Source: Candidatus Obscuribacterales bacterium
GTDB lineage: Bacteria; Cyanobacteriota; Vampirovibrionia; Obscuribacterales; Obscuribacteraceae
Assembly: GCA_019745415.1 (NCBI GenBank)
Contig: JAIETF010000006.1
Span: 1 to 64,000, forward strand
Length of the DNA: 64,000 bases
Direction: 5' to 3'
Shown here: one piece after another, positions 42,865-51,991 of the stretch
Numbering within the stretch: position 1 is the stretch's first letter
Layout of the letters: every line of letters starts with the position of its first letter
Notes under the pieces: model-generated
Told to the model about the DNA's origin: nothing
Database searches by the model: none
The model's input: only the letters and a program-made list of their open reading frames with translations
Position numbers and translations under genes: made by a program

Positions 42865-43845
42865 ATGGCCGCTAAACTCAAACTATACCTAATTGCTTTC
42901 TACCAGGTCTTTGGCATAAGCTTCGCCGTCGCAAGTTTGCTCAGTCTATTTGCTCCATTGAACTTCTTTTGCGATCTCATCTGCCAGTTTGCTTATCAGC
43001 TAATCTTAGGCAGCGTCCTTATTCTCTTTCTTTATCTAAATAGATCAATAAGAGCAACCGAAAGAAGTGCAAAAGTCATAGCCATTGCCAATGGCGTTAG
43101 CCTTGTTCTCAATTTGCAGCTATTGCAAGCAGTGCAAACAATATCGCAGAACAGCCCGCCAAGCAAAGACCAAAGCAATTGCATCAAGGTGATGCAATGC
43201 AATGTCAATAATCTCAATTTAGACAGGAAGAAAATCATCGCTACACTAAACTGTGGAGCAGATATTCTTTGTCTGCAAGAAATTGCTCCGTTCACCAATG
43301 ATCTACTTTCTGAGAAAGTGCTTAAGGAAGCTTATCCATATAGAATCATACTGATCAGATCAGATAGCTTTGGCATAGGCATCTTAAGCCGCTATCCGCT
43401 AAAAGATTGCAAAATGCACAAAACCGAGTTGCAGACCGCTTCTATGGAATGCACATTGGTCAGAGACGGACAAGAAATCAAAGTTTTCTCAGTACACACA
43501 CTGCCTCCGGTGATGCCGGCCTACTATGAATCGAGAAACAATGAGATAGCTCATCTTGCCGCCTGTGCCGCACAGTCGGACAGCCCGGTTCTAATAATGG
43601 GTGATTTCAACTGTGCTTCATGGTCACCGCATATGAAACCAATCTTTTCTGCGCAACTAAAAGAAGTAACCGGCTATCCCAAATACCCACCCCAGAGCTG
43701 GCACGTACGACTGCTGCCGCCCTTCCGCTTGCCGCTCGACCATATCTTTGTCTCAAAACATTTTTCCGCAGAGAGATTTGGCTTCGGCTGCGAAAGCGGC
43801 TCAGACCATCTGCCCTTGCTTGCCACTTTAAAGATGAGCCGGTAA
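42865..43845 (+). CDS. Membrane-anchored EEP-fold protein, paralogue of the preceding gene
   Basis: A 326-residue paralogue with the same layout: N-terminal TM helices (about 8-35, 38-57, 70-88), then the EEP domain with VMQCNVNNL, CLQEIAP, VHTLPPVM, GDFNCASWSPHMKP, DHIFVSKHF and SDHLPLLATL. All catalytic His, Asp, Asn and Glu residues are retained, so both copies should be active. Overall the two proteins are similar end to end, so the pair arose by tandem duplication. A bidirectional terminator hairpin follows. Confidence 0.85.
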   Translation: MAAKLKLYLIAFYQVFGISFAVASLLSLFAPLNFFCDLICQFAYQLILGSVLILFLYLNRSIRATERSAKVIAIANGVSLVLNLQLLQAVQTISQNSPPSKDQSNCIKVMQCNVNNLNLDRKKIIATLNCGADILCLQEIAPFTNDLLSEKVLKEAYPYRIILIRSDSFGIGILSRYPLKDCKMHKTELQTASMECTLVRDGQEIKVFSVHTLPPVMPAYYESRNNEIAHLAACAAQSDSPVLIMGDFNCASWSPHMKPIFSAQLKEVTGYPKYPPQSWHVRLLPPFRLPLDHIFVSKHFSAERFGFGCESGSDHLPLLATLKMSR

Positions 43846-43860
43846 AACAGGAGAAAAAAA

Positions 43861-43884
43861 GAGAGCCGAATTACTCCGGCTCTC
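43861..43884. terminator. Bidirectional terminator between the EEP and TadG-like genes
   Basis: Arms gagagccg and cggctctc enclose an 8-base loop. Upstream aaaaaa (reading as a T run on the minus strand) and downstream ttgg place it to end the leftward TadG-like operon and the rightward EEP pair. Confidence 0.7.
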
Positions 43885-43905
43885 TTGGCTCTAATTTCAC
43901 TTGCC

Positions 43906-46608
43906 TTAGTGCGACTCACCGGGTGGTCCGCCTGGCGGAATCGGAGGAGGCGGGCAGTTGGGCAACGGTGATGTGAATTGCCACTGGGCCACTTCCGAGT
44001 CGCAAGCCTTAGCTGAACCATCTGGGTTGGTCTGCCCCTGCGCTCTTGAACAATCAAGCACATTGCCTTCCGACTCGGGATCGCCGGGCTTGGGAGGCTT
44101 GCGGCAATCAGCCTGGGTGGAATAGGCATTGTTACGAGCCATAATCGACCAGTTGATTGTGCAGGGATTGGTTCTAGTGGGCGGCTCCGTATAGACGTTC
44201 AAAGCCTGATAGTTGAGCTGTCCACGCAAGATCGACTGCGGATTGCTGGTAGCGCTGGGTCCGTTATTGGCTACGCTGACCAGAACACTACCATCACCGG
44301 CAGTGGCATCACCGCGGACAATCATGCGGAAGTTGCGAGTGAGTGAAGAGGGCACGACGCTCTGAGCAAAGACCGGTTGGAATACTCCGGTTACATCAGA
44401 CATGGCGATGTTGATATTGGGAGGAACTGTACCACCCATTATGTACATTCCGTTGTCGACCCAGTTCTTGGAACCACGAGCATTGCTGACCTGACCGGTC
44501 GGAACCGGGTCGGTGCCTTCGATGGCAGCATCGGTGGCAGCCGTCTTAGGCGCAAAGAAAGGAATACTGCGGGCGAGCATAAAGTCGCCGGCTTTGTTCT
44601 TCTTAGTGCCCATGGCGGTGACAGCCAGCAGGTTATTGATCACTGTGTCTACGACACGAACACCCATCTTGCCGTTGTTGGCGGCGTTGGTAGCCCGGTC
44701 GACCACAGCCTGATATTTGTTGACCAGCGCTTGGGCAGCGTCAACTTCTTGCTTGGCGGCAATAACTGTAGAATCATTCTCGTCATTGTTTGCCGCTTGC
44801 AGAGCTCTGGTATAGGCAGCCTGGGCTGCCGCCAATCTAGCTTGGGCAGCAGCCAAAAGCGGTCTGTACTTAGCCAGCACTCGCTGAGCAGCCAGGTCGG
44901 TATTGTTGGCAATCTGCTTGGTATCAAGCAATTCACGCTCGAGATCATACAGATCAGTAACGGGGTTACCATCAGTAGTGGTGGCATTGCCGTCCTTATC
45001 CATACCGGTAGCCAGAGTAGAACTCTGCTGAGCCCAAGCAAGTTGCTGAGGCACACTGGCTTGCATTCTGAATGTATAAGCCTGGTCTACATAACGTTGA
45101 GCATTGGCGCCATTGAAGTTCACCAAGGAACGGTCGTCTTGACCGGGAGTCATAGCAGTGTTGGCATCGACCAAGCGGAAGATGGCACCGTAGACGTTGT
45201 TTGGATCACCGACCGGCGGTCTCTGAGCGCGGGCATCGGGAGCCAAGAAGGCTGTGAGAATGTCGCGCTCTGAATTGACTGTCTCGCTTGGCACCACAGC
45301 CACGGTCTGACCGATTGGAGTATTGCGCAAATCAACGTTGCGCAAAGCTCTGACAACCGAATCGACGTTGGGCTTGATGCCTTCGTTGCGCAACCAGTCA
45401 TAAACAAAGAGACTGAGTGAGATTGATGGATTATCCTGGTTGCGTCCCATGAAGTTTGAAGGAGCAATCGAACCGGAACCCGGGAAAGCTCCACCATTAG
45501 CGGTGAAATAACGACCATTACCCGACCAGGGAGCAGCGTTGCCGTTCTGCCCAATCGAGGTAATCTGGGAAGCATTCATAATGGTCAGAGGTGTGACCAC
45601 GTTGGCTGTAAACGGAGTGGGAGCGCCGACAGGGGGCATGCCCTGCGGGAACTCAATGCGGAGAACACCCGATGTAGCGGGCAATCTCGGACCGCCCATC
45701 TGAGCGCAAGCCACTGAATGCACAGTACCTGCAGGCAGAGCGCCGGTGCCTTGCTGAGGAGCGGAAGCCACTGCTTTCTCGCGGGCGGTGAGCTTGATGA
45801 CAGCGGGGATGACTCCGGCGTTGGCATCGAGCCCTTCAAACAGTCCCTTATCGACCAGACGCACCTGCTCAGCCAAGTTGGAGAGCATGATTGAACCAAT
45901 AGGGCTTGGAATATCAACCTTTGCGCGGTAGAAGCGAGTGCCGTTCACCCTGGCGAAGTAAGCTTGGTTGCCACCCAGCCCATCCATACTCTCGGGGCTC
46001 GGACAAGGTGTGTTGGTCACGCCCTGGCTGCCGAATGTCGAGCGAAGATCGCCAATCTCAACTGAAAAGTCGGAGGGACTGAGATCTTTATAGCCTCTGG
46101 AAGAACGGCGATTGTTGGCGTTATAAGCATTAGCGGCGATAGTGAGAAGATTACCGCCGTTGATGGATTTACCGTCTACATCTTGAGCGCTGCCGCCGCC
46201 GATGTAATCGTTCATCGAACGAGCCAAGTTGCGGGCCGCTGCTTTGGCATTGTTTAGATCTTGACCGGCAGCTGCAATCATCGTTGTGTTATTGAGCTGG
46301 CTGGCCACCAAACCGTCAAGACGAGCTGTAGCCAATACGGTGTTAATCGACAGAATCGGTCTTTGCTCGAGACCGCCTGTGCCGTATTGGTCGACTACGC
46401 CAATGCGACCCAGTCTAGGGTCGAGAATAGTAACGCGCTGAACATCCTTAGCGACGGCGATAGCTGCAGCATCGACAGCATTCTGAGCCTGCTTTTGGAA
46501 TCCAAACAATTGTTGATAATTGAGGGTTATGAAGCCGAATATAAGAGCAACAGCCAAGAATGCTGCCAGCCCGTATATCAAGGTGCTTCCCCTTTTGACT
46601 CTCATCAT
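43906..46608 (-). CDS. Large TadG-like surface or pilus-associated protein
   Basis: A 900-residue protein. The N-terminus MMRVKRGSTLIYGLAAFLAV is a TadE/TadG-type pilin-like signal: a short basic leader, one long hydrophobic helix, then NAVDAAAIAVAKD, a hallmark of TadG-like proteins. The rest is a long, largely beta and Gly/Asn-rich extracellular region with an Ala/Gln-rich coiled coil (about residues 590-660) and a Pro-rich C-terminus (CPPPPIPPGGPPG). It is far longer than typical TadG. The start is at the first of two ATGs with aagg 8 bp upstream (46608). It is the last gene of a four-gene operon. Confidence 0.7.
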   Translation of the reverse strand: MMRVKRGSTLIYGLAAFLAVALIFGFITLNYQQLFGFQKQAQNAVDAAAIAVAKDVQRVTILDPRLGRIGVVDQYGTGGLEQRPILSINTVLATARLDGLVASQLNNTTMIAAAGQDLNNAKAAARNLARSMNDYIGGGSAQDVDGKSINGGNLLTIAANAYNANNRRSSRGYKDLSPSDFSVEIGDLRSTFGSQGVTNTPCPSPESMDGLGGNQAYFARVNGTRFYRAKVDIPSPIGSIMLSNLAEQVRLVDKGLFEGLDANAGVIPAVIKLTAREKAVASAPQQGTGALPAGTVHSVACAQMGGPRLPATSGVLRIEFPQGMPPVGAPTPFTANVVTPLTIMNASQITSIGQNGNAAPWSGNGRYFTANGGAFPGSGSIAPSNFMGRNQDNPSISLSLFVYDWLRNEGIKPNVDSVVRALRNVDLRNTPIGQTVAVVPSETVNSERDILTAFLAPDARAQRPPVGDPNNVYGAIFRLVDANTAMTPGQDDRSLVNFNGANAQRYVDQAYTFRMQASVPQQLAWAQQSSTLATGMDKDGNATTTDGNPVTDLYDLERELLDTKQIANNTDLAAQRVLAKYRPLLAAAQARLAAAQAAYTRALQAANNDENDSTVIAAKQEVDAAQALVNKYQAVVDRATNAANNGKMGVRVVDTVINNLLAVTAMGTKKNKAGDFMLARSIPFFAPKTAATDAAIEGTDPVPTGQVSNARGSKNWVDNGMYIMGGTVPPNINIAMSDVTGVFQPVFAQSVVPSSLTRNFRMIVRGDATAGDGSVLVSVANNGPSATSNPQSILRGQLNYQALNVYTEPPTRTNPCTINWSIMARNNAYSTQADCRKPPKPGDPESEGNVLDCSRAQGQTNPDGSAKACDSEVAQWQFTSPLPNCPPPPIPPGGPPGESH

Positions 46609-46772
46609 AGGATTGACCTTCTCCAAGGAAATCGAAACCCGCCAATCGGCAAGTTGGATCCCCCAGCTTAGTACGTGAAACATTTTTAACAATAATGGAA
46701 AATCTGCCATTTTTCAATGGTGATTTTGCCAATGCAGGCGCTTTTGAGATTAACTTATTTTTTCCAGAGCCC

Positions 46773-47228
46773 TTATTGCGGCGTCAGCTGAGCGATATAT
46801 CTACCTGCTACCAAGAGAACTATTATGAAGACCAGGTTCACCGCCATCGCCACCGAAAGGAGACTGGTGCCGATCATGAGCTGCCAGCAAACTAAGGCAT
46901 GACGCTGGGACATGACTCGCAAGACGCCGAAACGACTGACCACAAACAAGAAAGCAGCGGCGAAAAATAAAAGATCGGCAAAGAGATAACACCAGATGGC
47001 TGAGCTCTTGGGACCGAAGCAGGGTACTGCCAAAAACAAGAAAGCTCCGAAGATAGCCCCTTTCAACAGGGCAGCACTGGCTTTGTCGCCAGATCTAATT
47101 TGAATGGAAGGGTCCTTCATGGCTTTGCCGACATAATTCCAAGACTCGACAAAGGCAGCCCAGTTAGATATACGTTTGCCTTCCTCTGCTTTCTCGGACG
47201 CCGGGGTTTCATTAGCGTTATCAGACAT
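46773..47228 (-). CDS. Small membrane protein of the Tad-like operon
   Basis: I do not recognise a family. The 151-residue protein has a polar, charged N-terminus (about 60 residues, KAMKDPSIQIRSGDK) and three helices: about 58-72 (GAIFGAFLFLAVP), 80-98 (YLFADLLFFAAAFLFVV) and 115-140. It is predicted to sit in the inner membrane. It lies between the TadE-like and TadG-like genes on the same strand, 29 bp from the TadE-like gene, and may help assemble or anchor the pseudopilins. Confidence 0.7.
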   Translation of the reverse strand: MSDNANETPASEKAEEGKRISNWAAFVESWNYVGKAMKDPSIQIRSGDKASAALLKGAIFGAFLFLAVPCFGPKSSAIWCYLFADLLFFAAAFLFVVSRFGVLRVMSQRHALVCWQLMIGTSLLSVAMAVNLVFIIVLLVAGRYIAQLTPQ

Positions 47229-47257
47229 TTTGAACCTTTCCGTTGGATATAAGGATG

Positions 47258-47776
47258 CTAAAGCGGAACGACCTGTGGTGCAAGTACTGCCGTGAGTGGA
47301 AATGACTGCCTTGAAGTAAGTGTGACCTGGGCTGGCAAAATGCCGGGGATAGTTGCCGGAAGCCTGTAGTCGACCTGGGTGGTGACTTCCACACTGCCTT
47401 CAAAGTTACCGCCCATAATGGCGTTGGTTGGACGTTTGAAGTCGGAAGAGAGACTAACCGTTTGCAGACGCGGACCAATGATATAGCCGTCCAGGTGCTG
47501 CATTTTTGTCACCACCGAAAGAGCTCTTTGCCTTATGGGGCTCGAGCCGGGCAAGGTACCCGATGAATCGGAAGCAACAGGTTCAATCACCGAAGCAGCC
47601 CGGGCGGCATCTCGGCAAGCATTGTCATTGAGTGTGGCAGCCAGATAAAACACCACGACATCGATTATCAATAGAAAAATCGGAATGAGGACGAGCAGAC
47701 CAGCAGCCAACTCCACCAGTTGCTGACCGTTTCTTCTAGTTCTTCTGGAAGTGAAAAGCCTTTTTTGAAACATCAT
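47258..47776 (-). CDS. TadE-like pseudopilin
   Basis: A 172-residue protein. The basic leader (LFTSRRTRRNGQQLVE) and following hydrophobic helix (LAAGLLVLIPIFLLIIDVVVFYLA) match the TadE N-terminus, including the E at position +5 of a type IV prepilin-like leader (GQQLVE). Then comes NDNACRDAARAAS, seen in TadE/TadG proteins. The remaining 120 residues are a beta-rich, hydrophobic domain without Cys pairs. It is probably processed by a prepilin peptidase and inserted into a surface complex. It sits 11 bp downstream of a second TadE-like gene. Confidence 0.75.
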   Translation of the reverse strand: MMFQKRLFTSRRTRRNGQQLVELAAGLLVLIPIFLLIIDVVVFYLAATLNDNACRDAARAASVIEPVASDSSGTLPGSSPIRQRALSVVTKMQHLDGYIIGPRLQTVSLSSDFKRPTNAIMGGNFEGSVEVTTQVDYRLPATIPGILPAQVTLTSRQSFPLTAVLAPQVVPL

Positions 47777-47787
47777 AGACCCATCCC

Positions 47788-48294
47788 TTATAAACCTATT
47801 CCTTCCGGATGCTCGACAGCACAGGTGCTCTGCGCCTTAGCTTGGAAGCTGAAGGGGAAAAGAATGGGCTGAATAGAATAGGTGGCATCGACTACATAAG
47901 TATATGAATAGATTTTCTGATCGACTTGAACATTGCCGCCGGTGGCAACGTCATAAGGTTCAGGACTGCCGCCGTCTGGCACTCTGAAAGTGCGCAGGGC
48001 TAAGCCTGACGGATTGCGGGGGGTGATACCACCGAAAGCACCTAAAGGTCCGGTCAAGATAGCCGCACCGACTCTTTGCATGGCGGCACGAGCGCCGGTT
48101 TTAGTTTGAGATGAACCAGCCTCGCGGGCAGCGGCCGAGCAAGCGAAATTGAGGGTGGCATAACCACACAAGAGCGAGAACATTGAAATCATAAAGAAAA
48201 TCACCAAAGACATAACAAAGAAAGCCAAAGGGCTTTCGGCGAGAACGCCCCCTCTTTTGCCTCTAGATGAAATTTTGCTTGCCCTGTGCATCAA
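47788..48294 (-). CDS. TadE-like pseudopilin, first gene of the operon
   Basis: A 168-residue protein with a basic, Gly-rich leader (SSRGKRGGVLAESPLAFF) and one long hydrophobic helix (VMSLVIFFMISMFSLLCGYA), followed by NFACSAAAREAGSSQ, again of the TadE type. The C-terminal domain is small and beta-rich. It is probably the first gene of the four-gene operon. The DUF1111 protein gene is divergent, 66 bp upstream. No ATPase (TadA) or inner-membrane platform (TadB/C) gene is in the window, so the export machinery would be encoded elsewhere. Confidence 0.7.
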   Translation of the reverse strand: MMHRASKISSRGKRGGVLAESPLAFFVMSLVIFFMISMFSLLCGYATLNFACSAAAREAGSSQTKTGARAAMQRVGAAILTGPLGAFGGITPRNPSGLALRTFRVPDGGSPEPYDVATGGNVQVDQKIYSYTYVVDATYSIQPILFPFSFQAKAQSTCAVEHPEGIGL

Positions 48295-48360
48295 AAAGTA
48301 CTAAAACTAAAGTGTAAGCCGACCATACTTACTTTACCCCAAAGCCGCGCTTTCTAAAGG

Positions 48361-49836
48361 GTGGATTTCCCCCGTGGTAAAGTGAGATCAAAGACAAAAC
48401 AAACCGCAGGTAAAACATTGAGTAAGAAACCCGTTCTTTCTTTCCTAAATAGAAAGTTCACCCAGCTCTTCATAGTGCTGGCAGTATTAGTCGCGGCCCA
48501 GATTGTCTGGACAACCTATAAAGATGTGCCAGTCAATTATTTTAGTTTCTCACCTACTAACGCACAAATCAAAGACAGGAAAGATCCCACCGACAACCGC
48601 GGCGAGCCGGTGGAAGGGTTGAGCGCCAGACAACTGAAAGCCTTTGAAGAAGGCAAAGTTCTTTTCAAGAAAAAGTTTACTGTCAAGGAAGGTCTTGGAC
48701 CGCTCTTCAACGGTGAAAGCTGCTTTGAATGTCACGGTCAACCCGGCTATGCCGTCGGTGGAGAAGGTCGCGATAATTCCAGCACTTCTATAGTCAATTT
48801 CGCCAGACGACTTCCGTCTTCGCCTAAATCTAAGAAACCCTTCGCCGAGGTGGCTGAGACCATAGGCAAAAGAGATGTTGATTTCTTCCTTGAAAAGGGT
48901 GGACCATCACAGCAAAAGCGTTCCATTACCACTGAAGATCCAGATCTTTTGCCCTTCCATATTCAAGTCGATGCCGACATGATTCCAGCCAATGCCGACA
49001 TCATTTCACCCAGGCACTCGCCTCCTATATTCGGCGACGGTCTCATAGACAATATTGCCGACGCCGATATAATAGCCAACTCAATCAAACAAAACATTGA
49101 GCATCCGGAAATGGCCGGCCGCCCCATATCCGCCGTCGACCGCTATACAGAAGCACCAAGGGTAGGTCGTTTTGGTTGGAAGAACCAAAACGTCAACTTG
49201 TTCAACTTCACCACAGGAGCGATGAATATTGAGCTGGGTCTTACCACTTATCTCAATTCCACCGAAAACTCCTCTAAGTCTTTCGGCATTTTTCCTAAAG
49301 AAGTCTATCAAGTGATACCGCCGGGACCAAACGACAAGGGAGACATACTGGTCAAGCTCAACTACTTCCAAGCGCTTTTGGCACCACCCAAGCGCGGTGA
49401 AATCACTGAAGAAGTTAAACGAGGTGAAAAGCTCTTTGCCCAGACAAACTGTGCAGTCTGCCATCAACCTTCGATGAACACCACCCCGGTCGGCTATGTT
49501 ATAGACCCCGACAGCCCCTTGCCTAAACTCAATTATATGAAAGTAGACGCCCTTTCCAACAAGAAGTTCTATCCTTATTCAGACTTTCTTGTGCACCAGA
49601 TGGGGAAAGACTTGGCTGACGGCTTCCCTCAAGAGGGCGCCAAAGGCGGAGAATGGAGAACGACACCACTTTGGGGACTGCGCTTCAAGAAGTTCCTTTT
49701 GCATGACGGACGCACCCAAGTGGTGCACGATGCCATCATGTACCACGGCGGCCAGGCGGAAAAGTCTAAGCAAGCCTATGCGGCATTGCCTAAAGCAGAC
49801 CAAGATGCTCTTCTGGCTTTCCTCAACTCACTCTAG
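48361..49836 (+). CDS. DUF1111-family di-haem oxidoreductase (cytochrome c peroxidase-like)
   Basis: A 491-residue exported protein. A signal-anchor lies at about residues 36-52 (FIVLAVLVAAQIVW). Two c-type haem sites are present: CFECH (C121, C124, H125) and CAVCH (C364, C367, H368). Between them is the DUF1111 core (SPRHSPPIFGDGLIDNIADADI; RVGRFGWKNQ), and the final segment includes RTTPLWGLRF and LLHDGRTQ. Members are distant relatives of cytochrome c peroxidase. The substrate is unknown. The start is uncertain: GTG at 48361 or in-frame GTG at 48382 or TTG at about 48418, the last with a better-spaced gcagg. Confidence 0.88.
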   Translation: MDFPRGKVRSKTKQTAGKTLSKKPVLSFLNRKFTQLFIVLAVLVAAQIVWTTYKDVPVNYFSFSPTNAQIKDRKDPTDNRGEPVEGLSARQLKAFEEGKVLFKKKFTVKEGLGPLFNGESCFECHGQPGYAVGGEGRDNSSTSIVNFARRLPSSPKSKKPFAEVAETIGKRDVDFFLEKGGPSQQKRSITTEDPDLLPFHIQVDADMIPANADIISPRHSPPIFGDGLIDNIADADIIANSIKQNIEHPEMAGRPISAVDRYTEAPRVGRFGWKNQNVNLFNFTTGAMNIELGLTTYLNSTENSSKSFGIFPKEVYQVIPPGPNDKGDILVKLNYFQALLAPPKRGEITEEVKRGEKLFAQTNCAVCHQPSMNTTPVGYVIDPDSPLPKLNYMKVDALSNKKFYPYSDFLVHQMGKDLADGFPQEGAKGGEWRTTPLWGLRFKKFLLHDGRTQVVHDAIMYHGGQAEKSKQAYAALPKADQDALLAFLNSL

Positions 49837-49853
49837 TGCACAATAGCAATAAT

Positions 49854-50588
49854 CTATTTGTATTGCCCGGTGTAGAGCCAGAAAAGAATTAGAAACAGGT
49901 CTCTTAGGGAGCGCGAAGTATCAAGAACGATGTTGACGGTGGAGCCCTCGCGGTCGACCCAGTCGACATAGACTTTCTCAATGCGATAGCCCTTGGTGCG
50001 AGCCAAAAGCAAAACCTCTAGGTCAAAGAGAAATCGCTTGATTTTGGTGAGGGAGAAGAGCGTCCTGGCACATTCGCGCTTAAAGCCTTTGAAGCCTGCC
50101 TGCGTATCTCTGATGCCGGGCAAAATGATATTGCCGATAAGCCAACGAGAGCCTAGCGCCACCAGACGTCTGGCTAAACTTGGATACTGGGTTTCGCGCT
50201 TACGCTGAGCGATGCAAACATCGGCTCCGCTCATCAAACCACCCAGGAAATCTTCCAAAACCTCTGGAGCGAATGAAAGATCGGCATCGGTAAAGAAAAT
50301 AAAGTCACCCGATGCAGCCAGCATGCCTTCCTTAACAGCATTACCCTTGCCTTGATTCGGCTTTAGATCAAGCACGGCAAATTTAACCAAATCGCCCACA
50401 GCCGCTTCTTCAAATTTTTCGCGCGCGACATCGGCTGTACGGTCCTTACAACCATCGCAAACGACCATAAGTTCGGCAGAATAAGCCAAATGCCTGGAAG
50501 CAAGATACTTTGCAAGAGCTAGAACGGTGGGACCAATCCGCTTCTCTTCGTTATATGCCGGCAGAATTAGTGTTATCCGGGGCTCCAT
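49854..50588 (-). CDS. GT2 glycosyltransferase (dolichol-phosphate-mannose/glucose synthase-like)
   Basis: A 244-residue GT2 enzyme of the DPMS/DPG synthase type. Features: LILPAYNEEKRIG at the N-terminus, VVCDGCKDRTADVA, NQGKGNAVKEGM, the metal-binding DxD in FFTDADLSFA, and RDTQAGFKGFKRE. It transfers a hexose from a nucleotide sugar to polyprenyl phosphate on the cytosolic face, making the lipid-linked donor that GT-C enzymes use. Several GT-C genes are in this window, so it may feed them, but nothing in sequence proves it. It is divergent from the GT87 gene. Confidence 0.93.
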   Translation of the reverse strand: MEPRITLILPAYNEEKRIGPTVLALAKYLASRHLAYSAELMVVCDGCKDRTADVAREKFEEAAVGDLVKFAVLDLKPNQGKGNAVKEGMLAASGDFIFFTDADLSFAPEVLEDFLGGLMSGADVCIAQRKRETQYPSLARRLVALGSRWLIGNIILPGIRDTQAGFKGFKRECARTLFSLTKIKRFLFDLEVLLLARTKGYRIEKVYVDWVDREGSTVNIVLDTSRSLRDLFLILFWLYTGQYK

Positions 50589-50676
50589 CGCATCCTTATC
50601 AACGGGTTAACTGGCTACTGTAGACCATAGGGGCACATGCTAACATTTTCTTACACCTTAAGAAGCCTTACCAAAC

Positions 50677-51969
50677 ATGACCAGCGCCCCGGAAGAGTCA
50701 ATTCAAAAGAAAATGCCGCCCACCGGACTTCTCTATAAGAGAATCTTCGCAATCTTTCTTTTTGTTGTACCGCTCACTGCTGCCTTGTCTCAACCCAAAC
50801 TGATGCAAGCTTCAGATTTTCTGATGACTTTCTATCTTGCGGGCAAACTTACCGCCCTGGGTAAGTTTGAACAGCTCTATCCCCCCGCCAATGCCCAAGA
50901 CCTATTCAATACACCTTTCAATCAATTTGCCCATCAAACTCTAGATGCACTCGGTCAAGGCTTTACAGCCATCTATATGTACAGTCCGCTCAACGCACTC
51001 CTGATGGTACCATTTGCTTGTTTCGATACGCGTTATGCTCTCTTTGCCTGGCAGATCTTCTCAATAATCTGCCTGGCGGTCTCAGCCTTTCTAATTAAGA
51101 GTGCCACCGGCCGCAGTGCAGCAATGTACTTTTTTGCTTCGGTCTATTTCTTACCGGTCTTTGCCACTCTGCTCATAGGCCACTTAGGCATAGTCCTAGG
51201 CATACTACCTCTGGCCTTAGCTTATCTTGCCGCCCAACGGCAAAAACCCTTGCTTGCCGGTCTCTGCTATTCGCTCTTTATTTTGAAGCCTCAGTTCCTT
51301 CCTATTGCCATGCTGGCAACCGGTGCCGAATGCCTAAGAGGGCGCTACAAAAGCTCAATCGGGCTCATAGCAGGCTTGCTTGCCTTGGCAGCCCTAACTA
51401 TAGGCGTATTCGGCAGCGATACCATCAAAGCCTGGCTCTCGTCTTTCCGCCTCAGTGATACTATTTTCTCCGACCCTCGTTACAACTATCCTCACTATCT
51501 AGTCTCTTCCCTGCCGGGCGTAGTCGTGCAGACAGTACCGGTAGAGATGAGACAAACAGCCAAATTAATTACTTATGGCTTAGGGGGCTTGTTTGGCTTA
51601 CATGCACTATATAAAGCCTTTCAATATCAGAATCGCTTTCAAGAACACGCACTACCAGCGGTGGTTATTCTAGGCTGCTCTGTGCTGCCTTTGGTTTTGC
51701 CTCATTTTCTTTTCTACGACCTGTGCATAATGACGATTGCCGGCATGCTCATTTTCGGGCACCAATTCCAAAACACCGATCTCAACTTGCGCCTGCACGC
51801 CATCGCTGTTTTGTTTTTTACGTCGCTCTATACCACCCTCTATCTTTTTGGTTCGGTAGGCAACTTAGGCCCGATAATCTTAGTGGCCATTCTCACTCTG
51901 GCTCATTGCCGCTTACTTTATTTTCTAGACAAAACTGAGTCAATCAGACCATTTCAAGCCATAAGTTAG
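50677..51969 (+). CDS. GT87-family (DUF2029) membrane glycosyltransferase
   Basis: A 430-residue polytopic membrane protein with about 10 helices. The first extracytoplasmic loop has an acidic residue in QASDFLMTFYLAGKL, and the YPPANAQDLF, YMYSPLNALLMVP and LFILKPQFLPIAML stretches match DUF2029/GT87 proteins. These are GT-C enzymes that use polyprenyl-phosphate mannose or similar to extend envelope glycolipids (for example mycobacterial PimE). The acceptor is unknown here. The ATG start is plausible. A hairpin spans its stop codon and that of the convergent LRR gene. Confidence 0.82.
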   Translation: MTSAPEESIQKKMPPTGLLYKRIFAIFLFVVPLTAALSQPKLMQASDFLMTFYLAGKLTALGKFEQLYPPANAQDLFNTPFNQFAHQTLDALGQGFTAIYMYSPLNALLMVPFACFDTRYALFAWQIFSIICLAVSAFLIKSATGRSAAMYFFASVYFLPVFATLLIGHLGIVLGILPLALAYLAAQRQKPLLAGLCYSLFILKPQFLPIAMLATGAECLRGRYKSSIGLIAGLLALAALTIGVFGSDTIKAWLSSFRLSDTIFSDPRYNYPHYLVSSLPGVVVQTVPVEMRQTAKLITYGLGGLFGLHALYKAFQYQNRFQEHALPAVVILGCSVLPLVLPHFLFYDLCIMTIAGMLIFGHQFQNTDLNLRLHAIAVLFFTSLYTTLYLFGSVGNLGPIILVAILTLAHCRLLYFLDKTESIRPFQAIS

Positions 51970-51991
51970 ACTCTCACAAAGAGAAAGTCTA
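51967..51991. terminator. Hairpin between the convergent GT87 and LRR genes
   Basis: Arms tagactctc and gag-aa-agtcta form an imperfect stem that overlaps the stop codons on both strands. No clear T run follows, so termination is likely but weak. Confidence 0.5.

Noticed and set aside
44377-45273. 298-codon rightward frame opposite the TadG-like gene
   Set aside because: It is a shadow of the Gly/Asn/Ala-rich coding strand; it has no recognisable domain and no promoter or ribosome site.
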